Source: Rhodobacter ferrooxidans (GTDB lineage: Bacteria; Pseudomonadota; Alphaproteobacteria; Rhodobacterales; Rhodobacteraceae). Taken from it: DNA of 64,000 bases. The translations under genes and the position numbers were made by a program. The notes under the pieces were generated by a model. It searched no databases. It was not told where the DNA came from and saw only the letters and a list, made by a program, of their open reading frames with translations. Shown here piece by piece: positions 15,801 to 24,703 of the stretch; positions within the stretch are counted from its first letter, which is position 1; each line of letters starts with the position of its first letter. The DNA lies in assembly GCF_000176015.1 (NCBI RefSeq), contig NZ_ACYY01000012.1, positions 1-64,000 of the forward strand, read 5' to 3'.

Positions 15801-17709
15801 TGTCGAAGCGTTCGTCATGGGCGCGCAGGGCGTTCAGGATTTGCCAAACGACGCGGTAGCGTTCATTGTCGGCCAGCGCCTGTTCGGGCGGAACCCCGGC
15901 AGGGACGCCCACGGGCAGGATGACATAGCCCATCTTCTTTCCGTCAGCGCGGCGCATGACGCGGCCGACCGACTGGACGACGTCGATCTGGCTCTTGCGT
16001 GGATGCAAGAACATGATGGCATCGAGGGCGGGAACATCGACGCCCTCGGACAGACAGCGGGCGTTGGTCAGGATGCGGCAGACATTGTCGCCCGCATCAG
16101 CCTTCAGCCAATCCAGCAGTGCGCCGCGCGTTTTGGCGTTGAATGTGCCGTCGACGTGTTCGATCTGGCACTGGAGGTGGTCAGAGGGGGTGTCGTCGTC
16201 GATCAGGCTGTCCTGCCCGAGGTATTCATCGACCACGGCTGTGAATTCGTCGCGGATTAGCTTGGAACTGCGGATGTCCTTGGCGAAGGCCAGCGCGCGG
16301 CGCATCGGGTGGGGATCGGTCGAGACATCGGCCTTCAGGTCGATCTTGGTCAGGGCCTTGTAGCAGCCAATGATCTTGGTGGCGTCGTCCAGAACCAGTT
16401 CGCTGCCCGCGTCGCCAAGGCGCTTTTGCACGGCCGCGCTGACCAGTCCCTCGTCCATCGCTAGCACGATGACCTTGTAGTCGGTCAGCAACCCGTTCTG
16501 CACGGCCCAGCCGAACCCGCGATAAAACAGTGTCTCGCCGAAAAGGGCCGGGTTATCCATCGAGGCCAGTTCGGCTCCGACCTCATCCGCCTTGCTGCGG
16601 ACATTGTCGCCGAAAATCCGGGGCGTCGCCGTCATGTAGAGGCGCTTGCGTGCCTTCACATTGTCATTGCTGTGAATCTTGACGAAATTCGACTCTTCAT
16701 CGCCGTCGAGTGTGGCACCTGTGGTGCGGTGCGCCTCATCGCAGATGATCAAGTCGAACTCGGGCAGCCCGGCTTCCTGCGCGCGGGTCAGTGTGACTAT
16801 GGATTGGTAGGTCGAGAAGATGACGGTCATCCGCTCTGGATCGTCCTCGCCAGCTTTTTCGGCGACCTTGACCGGGTCAGTGGTGGCGGGAAACGCCAGG
16901 TCATGGATTTCGATTTCCGCAATGTCGTCCGTGCTTGTGCGGCGCTTGCCAACGTGGGCGTCGGAGCAGACAGCGAAGGCGCGGATCGGCGTTTCGGTGT
17001 CGTTCGTCCATTCGCGCACGGTCTGGGACATCAGTGCTAGCGACGGCACCATGAACAGAACGCGCTTGCCCTTTCCTGCGATGGCTTCGGCGATCTTCAG
17101 CGAGGTGAAGGTCTTCCCGGTGCCGCAGGCCATGATCATCTTGCCGCGGTCGGCCGCGGCGAGGCCCTTGCTGACGTCTGCCAGCGCATCCTTCTGATGG
17201 TCCAACAGGGACTTCTTGGCGCTTAGGACGATTTCGCCGCGCGCCTCGAAGATGGTCCAATCGATCCGACTTTCTCGCAAGTCGGTCAGGCCGATGCGCA
17301 CAACCGGGATCACTTGATCACGGATCATTTCCTCGGCGTTTGTGCCCCATTCCTTTTCAGTCGTGTCGAGAACAACGCGCCTGCGGAAAGGCTCCTTGCC
17401 CGAGGCTGAGATGAAACTGTCGATGTGGATCTTCTGGATACGGGCATCCGCGGCGTAAAACTTTGCTTGAATGGCTGCGAACCCTGCCTCATTCCGCAGT
17501 TTTGCAACCAAGTCAATACCAACGTCTTTGCCGTCGCGGCCATTGGTTTTTGCCCAATCCGACCAAGTCCAGACCGCTTCATATTCTTCTGACTGAACAG
17601 GGTCATTCATGAAAAACACGAGGGCCAACCGTTCGAAATAGGTGCCCTTTTCACGCTCTGTAACTGCAGCGTCGCGGTAAGACTGTAAGATTCGGTCGAT
17701 GGCAGTCAT
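12820..17709 (-). CDS. Type ISP-like single-chain restriction-modification enzyme
   Basis: A 1629-aa multidomain protein. N-terminal Mrr-like nuclease with Asp66 and the QAK motif at 81-83 (GIDLVAK...AIQAKFY). SF2 helicase/translocase with Walker A CGTGKT at 195-200, DEAH at 324-327 and a motif VI-like QSVGRVMRR near 590. Helical coupler. N6-adenine methyltransferase with IDPFTGTGTF and catalytic NPPY. C-terminal target-recognition region. This is the LlaBIII/LlaGI architecture, in which one polypeptide methylates, translocates and cuts DNA. ATG at 17709 is preferred (GGGGT upstream) over GTG at 17715. All catalytic motifs look intact, so it is probably active as plasmid-borne phage defence. 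Confidence 0.88.
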   Translation of the reverse strand: MTAIDRILQSYRDAAVTEREKGTYFERLALVFFMNDPVQSEEYEAVWTWSDWAKTNGRDGKDVGIDLVAKLRNEAGFAAIQAKFYAADARIQKIHIDSFISASGKEPFRRRVVLDTTEKEWGTNAEEMIRDQVIPVVRIGLTDLRESRIDWTIFEARGEIVLSAKKSLLDHQKDALADVSKGLAAADRGKMIMACGTGKTFTSLKIAEAIAGKGKRVLFMVPSLALMSQTVREWTNDTETPIRAFAVCSDAHVGKRRTSTDDIAEIEIHDLAFPATTDPVKVAEKAGEDDPERMTVIFSTYQSIVTLTRAQEAGLPEFDLIICDEAHRTTGATLDGDEESNFVKIHSNDNVKARKRLYMTATPRIFGDNVRSKADEVGAELASMDNPALFGETLFYRGFGWAVQNGLLTDYKVIVLAMDEGLVSAAVQKRLGDAGSELVLDDATKIIGCYKALTKIDLKADVSTDPHPMRRALAFAKDIRSSKLIRDEFTAVVDEYLGQDSLIDDDTPSDHLQCQIEHVDGTFNAKTRGALLDWLKADAGDNVCRILTNARCLSEGVDVPALDAIMFLHPRKSQIDVVQSVGRVMRRADGKKMGYVILPVGVPAGVPPEQALADNERYRVVWQILNALRAHDERFDSTINKASLGQDISDKVEIVGINADSEELRSVTAVVQKLPNKTKAASSGIGLGSGGPGDDVIEGPEPTQTEMTFSIDEFSRAIMAKIVKKCGTRDYWEDWSASIAEIAKNHITRLTALLKDPDTEARRAFDAFLGELRDDLNDTISEGDAIEMLAQHIITRPVFETLFEGHKFTAENPVSRAMQRVLDVLNEANLDKESRDLEKFYASVKLRSQGITDPQAKQKLIVELYDKFFRRAFPRTTEKLGIVYTPVEIVDFIIHSVNEVLQSEFGQTLGSPGVHIIDPFTGTGTFITRLLQSGLIAPEEMEHKFRHEIHANEIVLLAYYIAAINIEAVYHGLQGGEYVPFEGICLTDTFQMYESDDLISHYMPDNSERRKRQKATDIRVIIGNPPYSAGQGSDNDEAANVRYTGLDNRIQQTYAARSTGNPRSLYDSYIRAIRWASDRIGSEGVLAYVTNAGWVEGKAADGLRACLAEEFTDLYIFHLRGNQRTSGEQSRREGGKIFGSGSRAPIAISVFVKSEKRAERGNIYFHDIGDYLDQKQKLSIVRDFGSIQGVAAADGWKCIRPNEHNDWLSQRDSGFGEFITFGDKKNKEQQAVFKSYSSGLKTNRDSWCYNFSKHDLANNMRKTIDFYNSVAQQKDFSGTEKTTDNLPISLLDISWSWVLRLNAVRGKPTEFSKDALAKAIHRPFTKTWLYYDPMMNENRYLMPQIFPGSTSSNLHIMVKQRWNGDGHLALMTDAIADIHSDGGIQCFPLKLYFAQVDADDEEVDLFSAEPTGNSIDGITDAGLKHFQDAYAGETITKEDLFYYVYGLLHSEDYRAKYADNLSKELPRIPRVKTAADFWAFSRAGRELGDLHVNYETVEPYPVTIKQGDLRLADIKNPEAFYRVTKWAFGKAGKEKDKTTVIYNANITMQDVPLDAYDYVVNGKPALEWVMERQVVKTDKDSGIENDANRYAIETMTNPAYPLELFQRVITVSLRTMEIVRGLPKLDVMA

Positions 17710-17807
17710 AAGCACCCCTGACTATGTATTTCATCAACTTAGCGATGAACCATCAGGGCGGCGACTACAAAAATTCGCCTTTTCGCCAGTGTCGATAAAA
17801 AGGGGGC

Positions 17808-18743
17808 TCACGCCCCCTTCTCGAACTTCAGGACCGGGATGCCCAGCTTCTTGGCCTTGTCGGCGAGGTTTTCCTGAATGCCATTGCCCGGGAAGACGAG
17901 GACACCCACAGGCAGCACGTCCAGTATGGCGTCGTTGCGCTTGAAGGGTGCGGCCTTGGCGTGTTTGGTCCAATCTGGCTTGAAGGCTACTTGCGTGACC
18001 TTGCGGGCTTCGGCCCATTTGGCGGCGATAAGTTCGGCCCCCTTGGGACTGCCACCGTGCAGAAGGACCATGTCGGGATACTTGGCCTGGACCTGATCGA
18101 GCTTGCCCCAGATCAGGCGGTGATCGTTGAAGTCGGTCCCACCGGTGAGGGCGATCTTGGTGCCTTGGGGGAGCATCACTTCGGTTTCCGAGCGGCGCTT
18201 GGCGGACAGGAAGTCGCGGCTGTCGATCAACGCTGCGGTCAGGTGCTTGTGGTTCACCATTGAGCCAGAGCGGGGCCGCCAGGTCGAACCGGTATGAAGC
18301 TCGAACGCCTCGGCGCTGCGGTCGCGGAAGGCTTCAAGACAATGCCGCCGTTCCACGAGGCTGGTGCCTTCGGCCGTCAAGCGCTCGAGCTCAGTCGATT
18401 TCACCTCAGAGCCGTCTTGTTCACGCTGCAGGCGGTGCTGCGCCACTTCGTTGTCATCGAGCAAGCGTTCGGTGCGGGCGGCGGCGCGGTGGAAGAGGTT
18501 GACTTGGCCCCAGAGCAATTCTTCGAGGTCCGGTTCCATCCGGGTGTCGCCAAGGGTTGCGACGAGGGCATCGAAGATATCGCTGACCGCGTCGATGAGG
18601 CGCTCGGGTTCCGGCATCGGGCGCAGATCGATCTCGTCCTGGAAGGCACGGGTGCCGTAGAGCTGAAGCTCCTGAAGCGCCCAGGCGGTCTGGGAAAGGG
18701 CGGGGCTGCGGTCGAAATCTTCGCTCTGGAATTGGGTCGTCAT
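17808..18743 (-). CDS. DUF2493-domain (YspA/SLOG-like) protein
   Basis: 311 aa. The C-terminal 120 residues form the DUF2493 domain: KIALTGGTDFNDHRLIWGKLD, then VLLHGGSPKGAELIAAKWAE and the final ILDVLPVGVLVFPGNGI, a Rossmann-like SLOG fold expected to bind nucleotides. The N-terminal 180 residues are acidic and helical (about 90-160 likely coiled coil). ATG at 18743 is chosen for GGAGG 9 nt upstream; a frame open to 18815 is rejected. A 7-bp hairpin sits 27 nt before the start. This gene recurs with the Toprim and strawberry-notch genes on alphaproteobacterial plasmids; its function is unknown. Confidence 0.8.
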   Translation of the reverse strand: MTTQFQSEDFDRSPALSQTAWALQELQLYGTRAFQDEIDLRPMPEPERLIDAVSDIFDALVATLGDTRMEPDLEELLWGQVNLFHRAAARTERLLDDNEVAQHRLQREQDGSEVKSTELERLTAEGTSLVERRHCLEAFRDRSAEAFELHTGSTWRPRSGSMVNHKHLTAALIDSRDFLSAKRRSETEVMLPQGTKIALTGGTDFNDHRLIWGKLDQVQAKYPDMVLLHGGSPKGAELIAAKWAEARKVTQVAFKPDWTKHAKAAPFKRNDAILDVLPVGVLVFPGNGIQENLADKAKKLGIPVLKFEKGA

Positions 18744-19105
18744 GGTCTTTTGCCTCCGGCTGCTCGGGCCCGCGCGACATCCCGCGCGGCCTTCATGGGC
18801 TGCGAAAGCTGTCACTGGGGACGCCGCTTCACCCCCTCTTTGGGGCCGGAACGCATGTGGAGGAGGACGGTGGGCGGCTGATTTGTCTCGCGATGCAAAG
18901 GCGGGGCTCGTCCCCGCCGGCGGAAATCAGTTGCCCTCCGTCCTTGAAGGGGCGGCCCCTTTGACGGCCGCCTGCCCATCTCTTGAAGGACGTGCGGGTG
19001 TCGGGTGGGTTCGAAAGCCGGGATGCGGGGAAAAGACGCGACCCGGTTACTCTAGCGATCCTTGACCCCTGCCCCGCTTCCTGACTGGCTTTGCGCTTTG
19101 ATAGC
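18744..19105. other. Intergenic region with hairpins; DUF2493 leader
   Basis: It contains the DUF2493 leader hairpin (CCGCGCG at 18770-18776 pairing with CGCGCGG at 18783-18789) and a second perfect hairpin GGCGGGG...CCCCGCC at 18900-18918, which may end the leader or the upstream Toprim transcript. No gene supported. Confidence 0.5.
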
Positions 19106-20137
19106 TCAGATCGTCAGCCGATGCTGATCCTTGAGGTCGATCTGCTGTGCCAGATGCAGGCGCAGCGCCACAACGCCGTGGGCACGGAGATCATCGTTGA
19201 AATCCCCAAGCCGCGGCTCCAGCACCCGTACGGCAATCCCGGCCTCGGTTGCTCTGGCGGTCAACCTCTCCGCCGCACGCTGCCCCGCCGGATCGCGGTC
19301 GATGGCGATGTAGAGGCGCTGCAACCCTGCGGGCAACAGGACAGCCCCGAGGTGAGACGACGAGAGCGCCGACCAGACCGGCAAGGAAGGTACAGCCTCG
19401 CGCACGGAAAGCATGGTCTCGATGCCTTCGCCCAACACGAGGGTTTGATCTGCGGGCACGATCCTGACGGCATTGCCCAGAAGGTGACCCATTGCCCGAC
19501 GGGGGATCTCGACAGCCGCCTTGTCCCGACCGTCAGGCGCCAACCAAGTGCGATGCACACCCTGCAAGACCCCTGCCAGATCGGTGACCGCCGCGATCAT
19601 CGCAGGTCTGGGCACAGGCTTGGTCTGACCCTCATCCCGATGCCAGCATTTCGGGTGGAAGCGTAGAGTTGAACTCGGCACCGCCTGAGTGATGCCCCGG
19701 GCACGCAGGTAGGTTTCTGCCTGAGAGCCCGCCAAAGACAGCGAGGCTGCAAACAAGCGCGATGCTGCTGCCGGCGTGCCCGAGGGGGATTTTCGGCTGC
19801 GCGGGGAATCGGCATCAGGGAGAACCGGCTGCGGACGGCCTAAATGCACCCGGGCCTCAGCTAGAAGATCGGGAAAGCGGGTGATGCCCGTGCGTTCGCG
19901 AATGATGTCGAGGAGATCGCCATGTTCCGAAGTGGCTGAATCGGTCCATTTGCCCCGGGCACCCGGCCCCGACGTGGGACCGGTCAACCTTACAAACAGC
20001 GATCTCCCTGGATTGTTCTGCAAATCGCCGACCATCCAGTAAGAGCCTTCCCGCCTTCCGGCGGGAAGATAATGGCGGCAAACGCTTTCGGCATTTTGCG
20101 AGAGGTCTCGCAGTATCTCTTCTGTTTCCAATGACAT
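19106..20137 (-). CDS. Toprim-domain primase-like protein (DUF7146 type)
   Basis: 343 aa. The N-terminal third resembles the zinc-ribbon/CHC-primase-like region of plasmid primases (SYWMVGDLQNNPGRSLFVR and GKWTDSATSEHGDLLDII), though the canonical Cys ligands are sparse. The C-terminal part is a Toprim domain: LVLGEGIETMLSV with the catalytic Glu near residue 235 and YIAIDRDPAGQRAAERL with the DxD near 285. It likely synthesises or handles primers during plasmid transfer or replication. It starts right after the strawberry-notch gene ends (TAA at 20149), so the two are an operon. ATG at 20137 is chosen; TTG at 20155 is an alternative. Confidence 0.8.
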   Translation of the reverse strand: MSLETEEILRDLSQNAESVCRHYLPAGRREGSYWMVGDLQNNPGRSLFVRLTGPTSGPGARGKWTDSATSEHGDLLDIIRERTGITRFPDLLAEARVHLGRPQPVLPDADSPRSRKSPSGTPAAASRLFAASLSLAGSQAETYLRARGITQAVPSSTLRFHPKCWHRDEGQTKPVPRPAMIAAVTDLAGVLQGVHRTWLAPDGRDKAAVEIPRRAMGHLLGNAVRIVPADQTLVLGEGIETMLSVREAVPSLPVWSALSSSHLGAVLLPAGLQRLYIAIDRDPAGQRAAERLTARATEAGIAVRVLEPRLGDFNDDLRAHGVVALRLHLAQQIDLKDQHRLTI

Positions 20138-20148
20138 GGCACACACGA

Positions 20149-23100
20149 TTAACAACCTTTGCGTGCATGTAGACCTTGGATGGGGAAACGTGCAAGCAGG
20201 TGGTCGAGCACGGAGATCCCACTAGCATCGGCGGGACAGAACAGCCGCAGCTTCCAGCTGATGATTTCCGAGAAGAAGCCATCGGCTTTGAGGCGGTCTT
20301 TTTGCGCTTCCGTGAACCCGGACAGCTCTATCCGGTTCACACCCATGACGCGGGACCGGTGCAACTCCATCGCTTCGGCGAGCCGCACCACGGTCTTGCC
20401 CTCCAGAATGAGGGCATGCACCTGCGCCGCAGTCAGTTTCGGCGCGTCAGCGGCCAGCGTGGTCGCGACCCAGGCGGGCGAGACACGGCGGCCGATGATG
20501 CGTTGGCCGTCATCGATCTGGAGGCGGTAAACACGGGTTTCGTCCTGCGGCAGCTGCTTCCAGATTGGCAACAGAAGCCCCGCGACGATGTGCAGTGAGG
20601 ATTCCGAGAACTCCGGCACCTCAGCCAGTTCCGCGGTCCAGGCGGCGACAAAGGCCGCGCGATCAGCCTCCAGCCAATGGGTGTCCTCCATCATCTTGAC
20701 CGGGAGCGTGTGGGTTTCCGTTGGCCGGATCAGCCGCAGGCGCGGCTCGATAGTGCCGTCGTCCAGCATCAGGCTGGTCGCGGGCAATTGCACCGCGGCG
20801 CGACCCGAGCGGCTGTTGACCAGAAGCCGCGCCTTGGGGTCCTCGAGCCAGTCCAGCGCATCAGCCAAGGAGACCGGTGCATTACGGATCTTCTGCGCTA
20901 TGGTCAGCAGCTGGGTTTCTGCCCCGGAACCGGGATGGGTGTAGATCACCCGAGCATCCGTGATACGGAAGCTCTCGGCGCGCAGGGTTTCCAGCCCGAG
21001 GTCATAGATCCCGGCGGCGATGGCGCCTTCGATGCGCTGCGCCAAAAGCTCCTCGAAGGCAGTAAACAGGATGCCCTGCATCGCAATCGTCAGCGCCAGC
21101 AGGCGATTGAGGAAAGTCGTGATGGGAGGCAGATCGTCCTTCAGACCGTTGTCATCTGTGAGGCTAAGGCCGGTCGCATCCTCGAAGGCCCCGAGCGAGC
21201 AACCCGGCACGTCACCGCGATAGAGTTTGCGGTAAAGCTGACGCAAGGAATCACGGGCGTAAGTCGACTCGAGGTTATCCTCGGGTCGGAACAGCCCCTG
21301 CCCACCGGTTTGGCGTTGGCCGCGTGTGATCGCCCCGAGAGTGTCGAGACGGCGCGCGATGGTGCTGAGAAACCGCTTTTCTGCCTTCACATCCGTGGCG
21401 ATGGGTCGGAACAGCGGCGGCTGCGCCTGATTGGTGCGGTTGGTGCGCCCGAGACCTTGGATGGCCGCATCCGCCTTCCAACCGGGTTCCAGCAGATAAT
21501 GGACGCGCAGGCGCTGGTTCCTGGCGCCGAGGTCGGCGTGATAGCTGCGCCCCGTGCCGCCCGCATCCGAGAAGATCAGGATGCGCTTTTGGTCGTCCAT
21601 GAAGGCGGCGGTTTCCGCGAGGTTGGCAGATCCGGCGCGGCTTTCCACGACCAGTCTTGCCGCAGGATCTTCACCCTTGCGGATGATGCGGCGCGAGCGG
21701 CCCGTGACCTCGGCCACCAGATCGGTGCCAAAGCGCTGCACGATCTGATCCAACGCGCCAGGCACGGGCGGCAGCGAGGCCAGATGCTCGATCAGCGCAT
21801 CGCGGCGGCGCACGGCTTCGCGGCATTCCACCGGCTGGCCATCGCGCGTGACGGGCCGGGAGGAGAGGTTGCCTTCGCTATCGGTGAAGGGCTCGTAGAG
21901 TTGCACCGGGAAGGAGTACTGCAAATAATCCAGGCAGCTCTCTCTTGGCGTGATGTCCACCCGCACATCGTTCCACTCATCCGTAGGGATGTCCGACAGG
22001 CGGCGTTCCATCAGCGCCTCGCCGGTGGAAACGATCTGGATGACGGCCGCATGGCCTGCGGCCAGGTCGGCGTCGATGGCGGCGATCAGGGTGGGGGTTT
22101 TCATCGAGGTGAGCAGATGGCCGAAGAAGCGCTGCTTGGCGCTCTCGAAGGCCGAGCGGGCGGCGGACTTGGCCTCGCGGTTCAGCGTGCCGCTGTCGCC
22201 CGTGATGTTGGCCGCCTCCATCGCCGCCGCAAGGTTGTTGTGGATGATGGCAAAGGCCCCGGCATAGGCATCATAGATGCTTCGCTGCTCGGGACTGAGC
22301 GCATGAACCAGCATCTCGTATTCGACACCGTCATAGGACAGCGACCGGGCGGTGTAGAGGCCAAGCGACCGCAGGTCGCGGGCGAGGACTTCCATCGCGG
22401 CGACCCCTCCCGCCTCGATGGCCTGGACGAACTCCGCACGGGTTGCGAACGGGAAATCTTCGCCGCCCCAGAGGCCGAGCCGCTGCGCATAGGCGAGGTT
22501 GTGAACTGAAGTCGCCCCGGTGGCCGAGACATAGACGATGCGGGCACTGGGCAGTTTATGCTGCAGGCGCAGGCCAGCCCTGCCCTGCTGCGACGCTTCG
22601 GTATCGCCACGTTCGCCCTTCGATCCGGCGGCATTCGCCATGGCATGGCTTTCGTCAAAGAGGATCACCCCGTCGAAATCCGCTCCGAGCCAATCGACGA
22701 TCTGGTCGACGCGGGATTTCTTGGCCCCACGTTCTTCCGAGCGAAGTGTTGCGTAGGTGGTGAAGAGGATGCCCTCAGAAAGCGGGATGTCGCGGCCTTG
22801 CGCGAAACGCGACAGTGGCGTGACCAGCAGCCGCTCCTGACCGAGAGCTGACCAATCGCGCTGCGCATCCTCCAAGAGCTTGTCGCTTTTCGATATCCAG
22901 AGCGCCTTGCGCCGTCCTTGTGCCCAGTTGTCGAGCAGGATCCCGGCCGACTGGCGGCCCTTGCCTGCGCCCGTGCCATCGCCCAGGAAAAACCCGCGCC
23001 GGAAACGGACAACATCACTGGCGCCGTCAGGTGCCGCCGAGACAAGATCACCGGTTTCATCGACGTTCCAGGATCCTGCGAGATGGCCGGTATGGGCTTC

Positions 23101-24528
23101 GCCCGCGTAGATCACTGTCTCGAGCTGCGCGTCGGAGAGAAGGCCATCGCGCAACACGGCAGCGGGCAACTTCGGGCGGTAGCTGGGTTTTGGGGGCGCG
23201 ACCGAGGCCATGGCCGCCGATTGCACCAGCTTGGTCGGATGCGGTTCCGCCCCGGGGATGTTGATGGCCTGCAGGCGGAAGGTCTCGTAAATCGCATCCG
23301 AGAGGCGCGCGGTATCATCGTTCTCGCGCACCTCGCGCAGGGTGTAGGCGAGATCTTCGGCCTCGATCTTAGCGATGGCTTGCGCGGGTTGGGCCGCAGA
23401 AGTCGCGCGAGATATGCCGATGGCCTTGCGCGTGGAGGGCGCAGAGTTTCCCGGGAAGAGGGAAGATCGGCTCTGACTTGCTTTTGCCACGTGTTCCAAT
23501 TCGAGACGCGGCGGAACTTCGGCGGTGATCCGGGCTAGGAGATGCGCTGCATCCGGAGAGGCCAGCTGGCGCAGGTCAGCCGTGACACCACCCATTTCGC
23601 CACCACGGCATTTGTCGATGACCGAAATCCGGGTCTCGAAAGTGGTGCCATGCTTGGCGAAGGCGGCTCCCGACACAGCGCCGGTGAAGACCAGATGCGC
23701 GGACTCGGTCAGGCGGTCGAAAGTCTCGGCCCATGCCGGAGCGTCGGGCGCGAAATTCGCACCCGTGATGGCGACCAGCCGCCCACCAGGGGCCAGCCGG
23801 GCAAGCGCCGAGCGCAGATGCCGGGCCGTCGCCTCGGTCGTCCGACCATCGACGTTGGCCATGGCCGAGAATGGCGGGTTCATCAGGATGACGCTCGGGC
23901 GAACGCCCGCGTCGAGATGATCGTCAATCTGCGCGGCGTCAAAGCGAGTGACCGGGCAGCCCGGGAACAGCAAGCGCAGAAGGTCGGCGCGGGTGTCTGC
24001 CAACTCGTTCAGCGCGAGGCTGCCGCCCGCAATCTCGGCGAGGATCGCCAGAAGCCCGGTCCCGGCCGAAGGCTCGAGGACCAGGTCGCGCGGCGTGGTA
24101 TGTGCGGCGGCCAGAGCTGCAAGGCCCATAGGCAGCGGCGTTGAGAATTGCTGAAAGCGCTCCATCTCCTCCGAGCGCCGGGTGTGCGTGGGCAAGAGGC
24201 CCGCCACCTTGACGAGGATCGGCAGCAACGCTGCAGGCGAGCCAGCCCGTGCCAGCAGCGCGCGGCCGAATTTGCGCAAGAAGAGGATCAGCGCCACCTC
24301 GCCAGCCTCATAGGCGAGCTTCCAGTCCCAGGCGCCGGTCGCATCAGAGCCGCCAAAGGCGCGCTCCATTTCAACGCGCAGGCGCAGCGCGTCGATCTGG
24401 AAACCCTGCGCCAGATCGGGCTGCAGCGCCGCGGCCACGCTCAAGATCGCGGCGGCCGTATCGAGGGACGGGATGGGGATAACAGGCGCAAGCGCGCGCT
24501 CGGTCGCAAAAGGGGCGAGATGGGTCAT
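20149..24528 (-). CDS. Strawberry-notch-type helicase with N-terminal methyltransferase domain
   Basis: 1459 aa. Residues about 140-330 form a class I SAM-methyltransferase domain (LVLEPSAGTGLLAILAE and MNPPFSA, an NPPF catalytic motif). Around 500-720 is an SF2-like ATPase (GDGTGAGKGRQSAG as Walker A, LFDESHAM as Walker B). Near 1020-1060 is the helicase C motif GLGRTNRTNQ. This is the large SNO family common on alphaproteobacterial plasmids and ICEs. The combination suggests DNA modification plus remodelling, possibly anti-restriction or transfer-related, but the activity is not established. ATG at 24528 follows CGGAGT; the frame open to 24582 is non-coding leader with a large hairpin. Confidence 0.85.
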   Translation of the reverse strand: MTHLAPFATERALAPVIPIPSLDTAAAILSVAAALQPDLAQGFQIDALRLRVEMERAFGGSDATGAWDWKLAYEAGEVALILFLRKFGRALLARAGSPAALLPILVKVAGLLPTHTRRSEEMERFQQFSTPLPMGLAALAAAHTTPRDLVLEPSAGTGLLAILAEIAGGSLALNELADTRADLLRLLFPGCPVTRFDAAQIDDHLDAGVRPSVILMNPPFSAMANVDGRTTEATARHLRSALARLAPGGRLVAITGANFAPDAPAWAETFDRLTESAHLVFTGAVSGAAFAKHGTTFETRISVIDKCRGGEMGGVTADLRQLASPDAAHLLARITAEVPPRLELEHVAKASQSRSSLFPGNSAPSTRKAIGISRATSAAQPAQAIAKIEAEDLAYTLREVRENDDTARLSDAIYETFRLQAINIPGAEPHPTKLVQSAAMASVAPPKPSYRPKLPAAVLRDGLLSDAQLETVIYAGEAHTGHLAGSWNVDETGDLVSAAPDGASDVVRFRRGFFLGDGTGAGKGRQSAGILLDNWAQGRRKALWISKSDKLLEDAQRDWSALGQERLLVTPLSRFAQGRDIPLSEGILFTTYATLRSEERGAKKSRVDQIVDWLGADFDGVILFDESHAMANAAGSKGERGDTEASQQGRAGLRLQHKLPSARIVYVSATGATSVHNLAYAQRLGLWGGEDFPFATRAEFVQAIEAGGVAAMEVLARDLRSLGLYTARSLSYDGVEYEMLVHALSPEQRSIYDAYAGAFAIIHNNLAAAMEAANITGDSGTLNREAKSAARSAFESAKQRFFGHLLTSMKTPTLIAAIDADLAAGHAAVIQIVSTGEALMERRLSDIPTDEWNDVRVDITPRESCLDYLQYSFPVQLYEPFTDSEGNLSSRPVTRDGQPVECREAVRRRDALIEHLASLPPVPGALDQIVQRFGTDLVAEVTGRSRRIIRKGEDPAARLVVESRAGSANLAETAAFMDDQKRILIFSDAGGTGRSYHADLGARNQRLRVHYLLEPGWKADAAIQGLGRTNRTNQAQPPLFRPIATDVKAEKRFLSTIARRLDTLGAITRGQRQTGGQGLFRPEDNLESTYARDSLRQLYRKLYRGDVPGCSLGAFEDATGLSLTDDNGLKDDLPPITTFLNRLLALTIAMQGILFTAFEELLAQRIEGAIAAGIYDLGLETLRAESFRITDARVIYTHPGSGAETQLLTIAQKIRNAPVSLADALDWLEDPKARLLVNSRSGRAAVQLPATSLMLDDGTIEPRLRLIRPTETHTLPVKMMEDTHWLEADRAAFVAAWTAELAEVPEFSESSLHIVAGLLLPIWKQLPQDETRVYRLQIDDGQRIIGRRVSPAWVATTLAADAPKLTAAQVHALILEGKTVVRLAEAMELHRSRVMGVNRIELSGFTEAQKDRLKADGFFSEIISWKLRLFCPADASGISVLDHLLARFPIQGLHARKGC

Positions 24529-24552
24529 CGGAAACTCCGGACTGAGGGACAG

Positions 24553-24596
24553 GATCAGGCCCGGACACCCTCTTTCGGGCACCCTCAGGCCTGACC
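24553..24596 (-). promoter_or_regulatory. Leader hairpin of the strawberry-notch gene
   Basis: GATCAGGCC near 24553-24561 pairs with GGCCTGACC near 24588-24596, with an inner CCCGG/CGGGC-type stem. It begins 25 nt upstream of the ATG, the same position as in several other genes here. Confidence 0.5.
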
Positions 24597-24653
24597 CTCC
24601 CCGGCCCCCCTCTTCCTCTCGAACTCCATGATCTGCGCAGGTGGCTTGCTTTT

Positions 24654-24668
24654 GTTCATGTTATGTTC
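24654..24668. promoter_or_regulatory. LexA (SOS) box
   Basis: An exact GTTC-N7-GTTC (GTTCATGTTATGTTC), the alphaproteobacterial LexA site. It lies 36 nt upstream of the 98-aa gene and also in the divergent leader of the strawberry-notch gene, so DNA damage may induce one or both. Confidence 0.7.
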
Positions 24669-24703
24669 TATATTGGAGGCCAAGCTAGGAAGGGAGATCC
24701 CCG

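Noticed and set aside
14080-16260. Long plus-strand frames opposite the type ISP-like gene
   Set aside because: Mirror frames of a gene whose helicase and methyltransferase motifs are intact on the minus strand.
20677-22509. 610-codon plus-strand frame opposite strawberry-notch
   Set aside because: Shadow of the real helicase gene; no RBS or domain.
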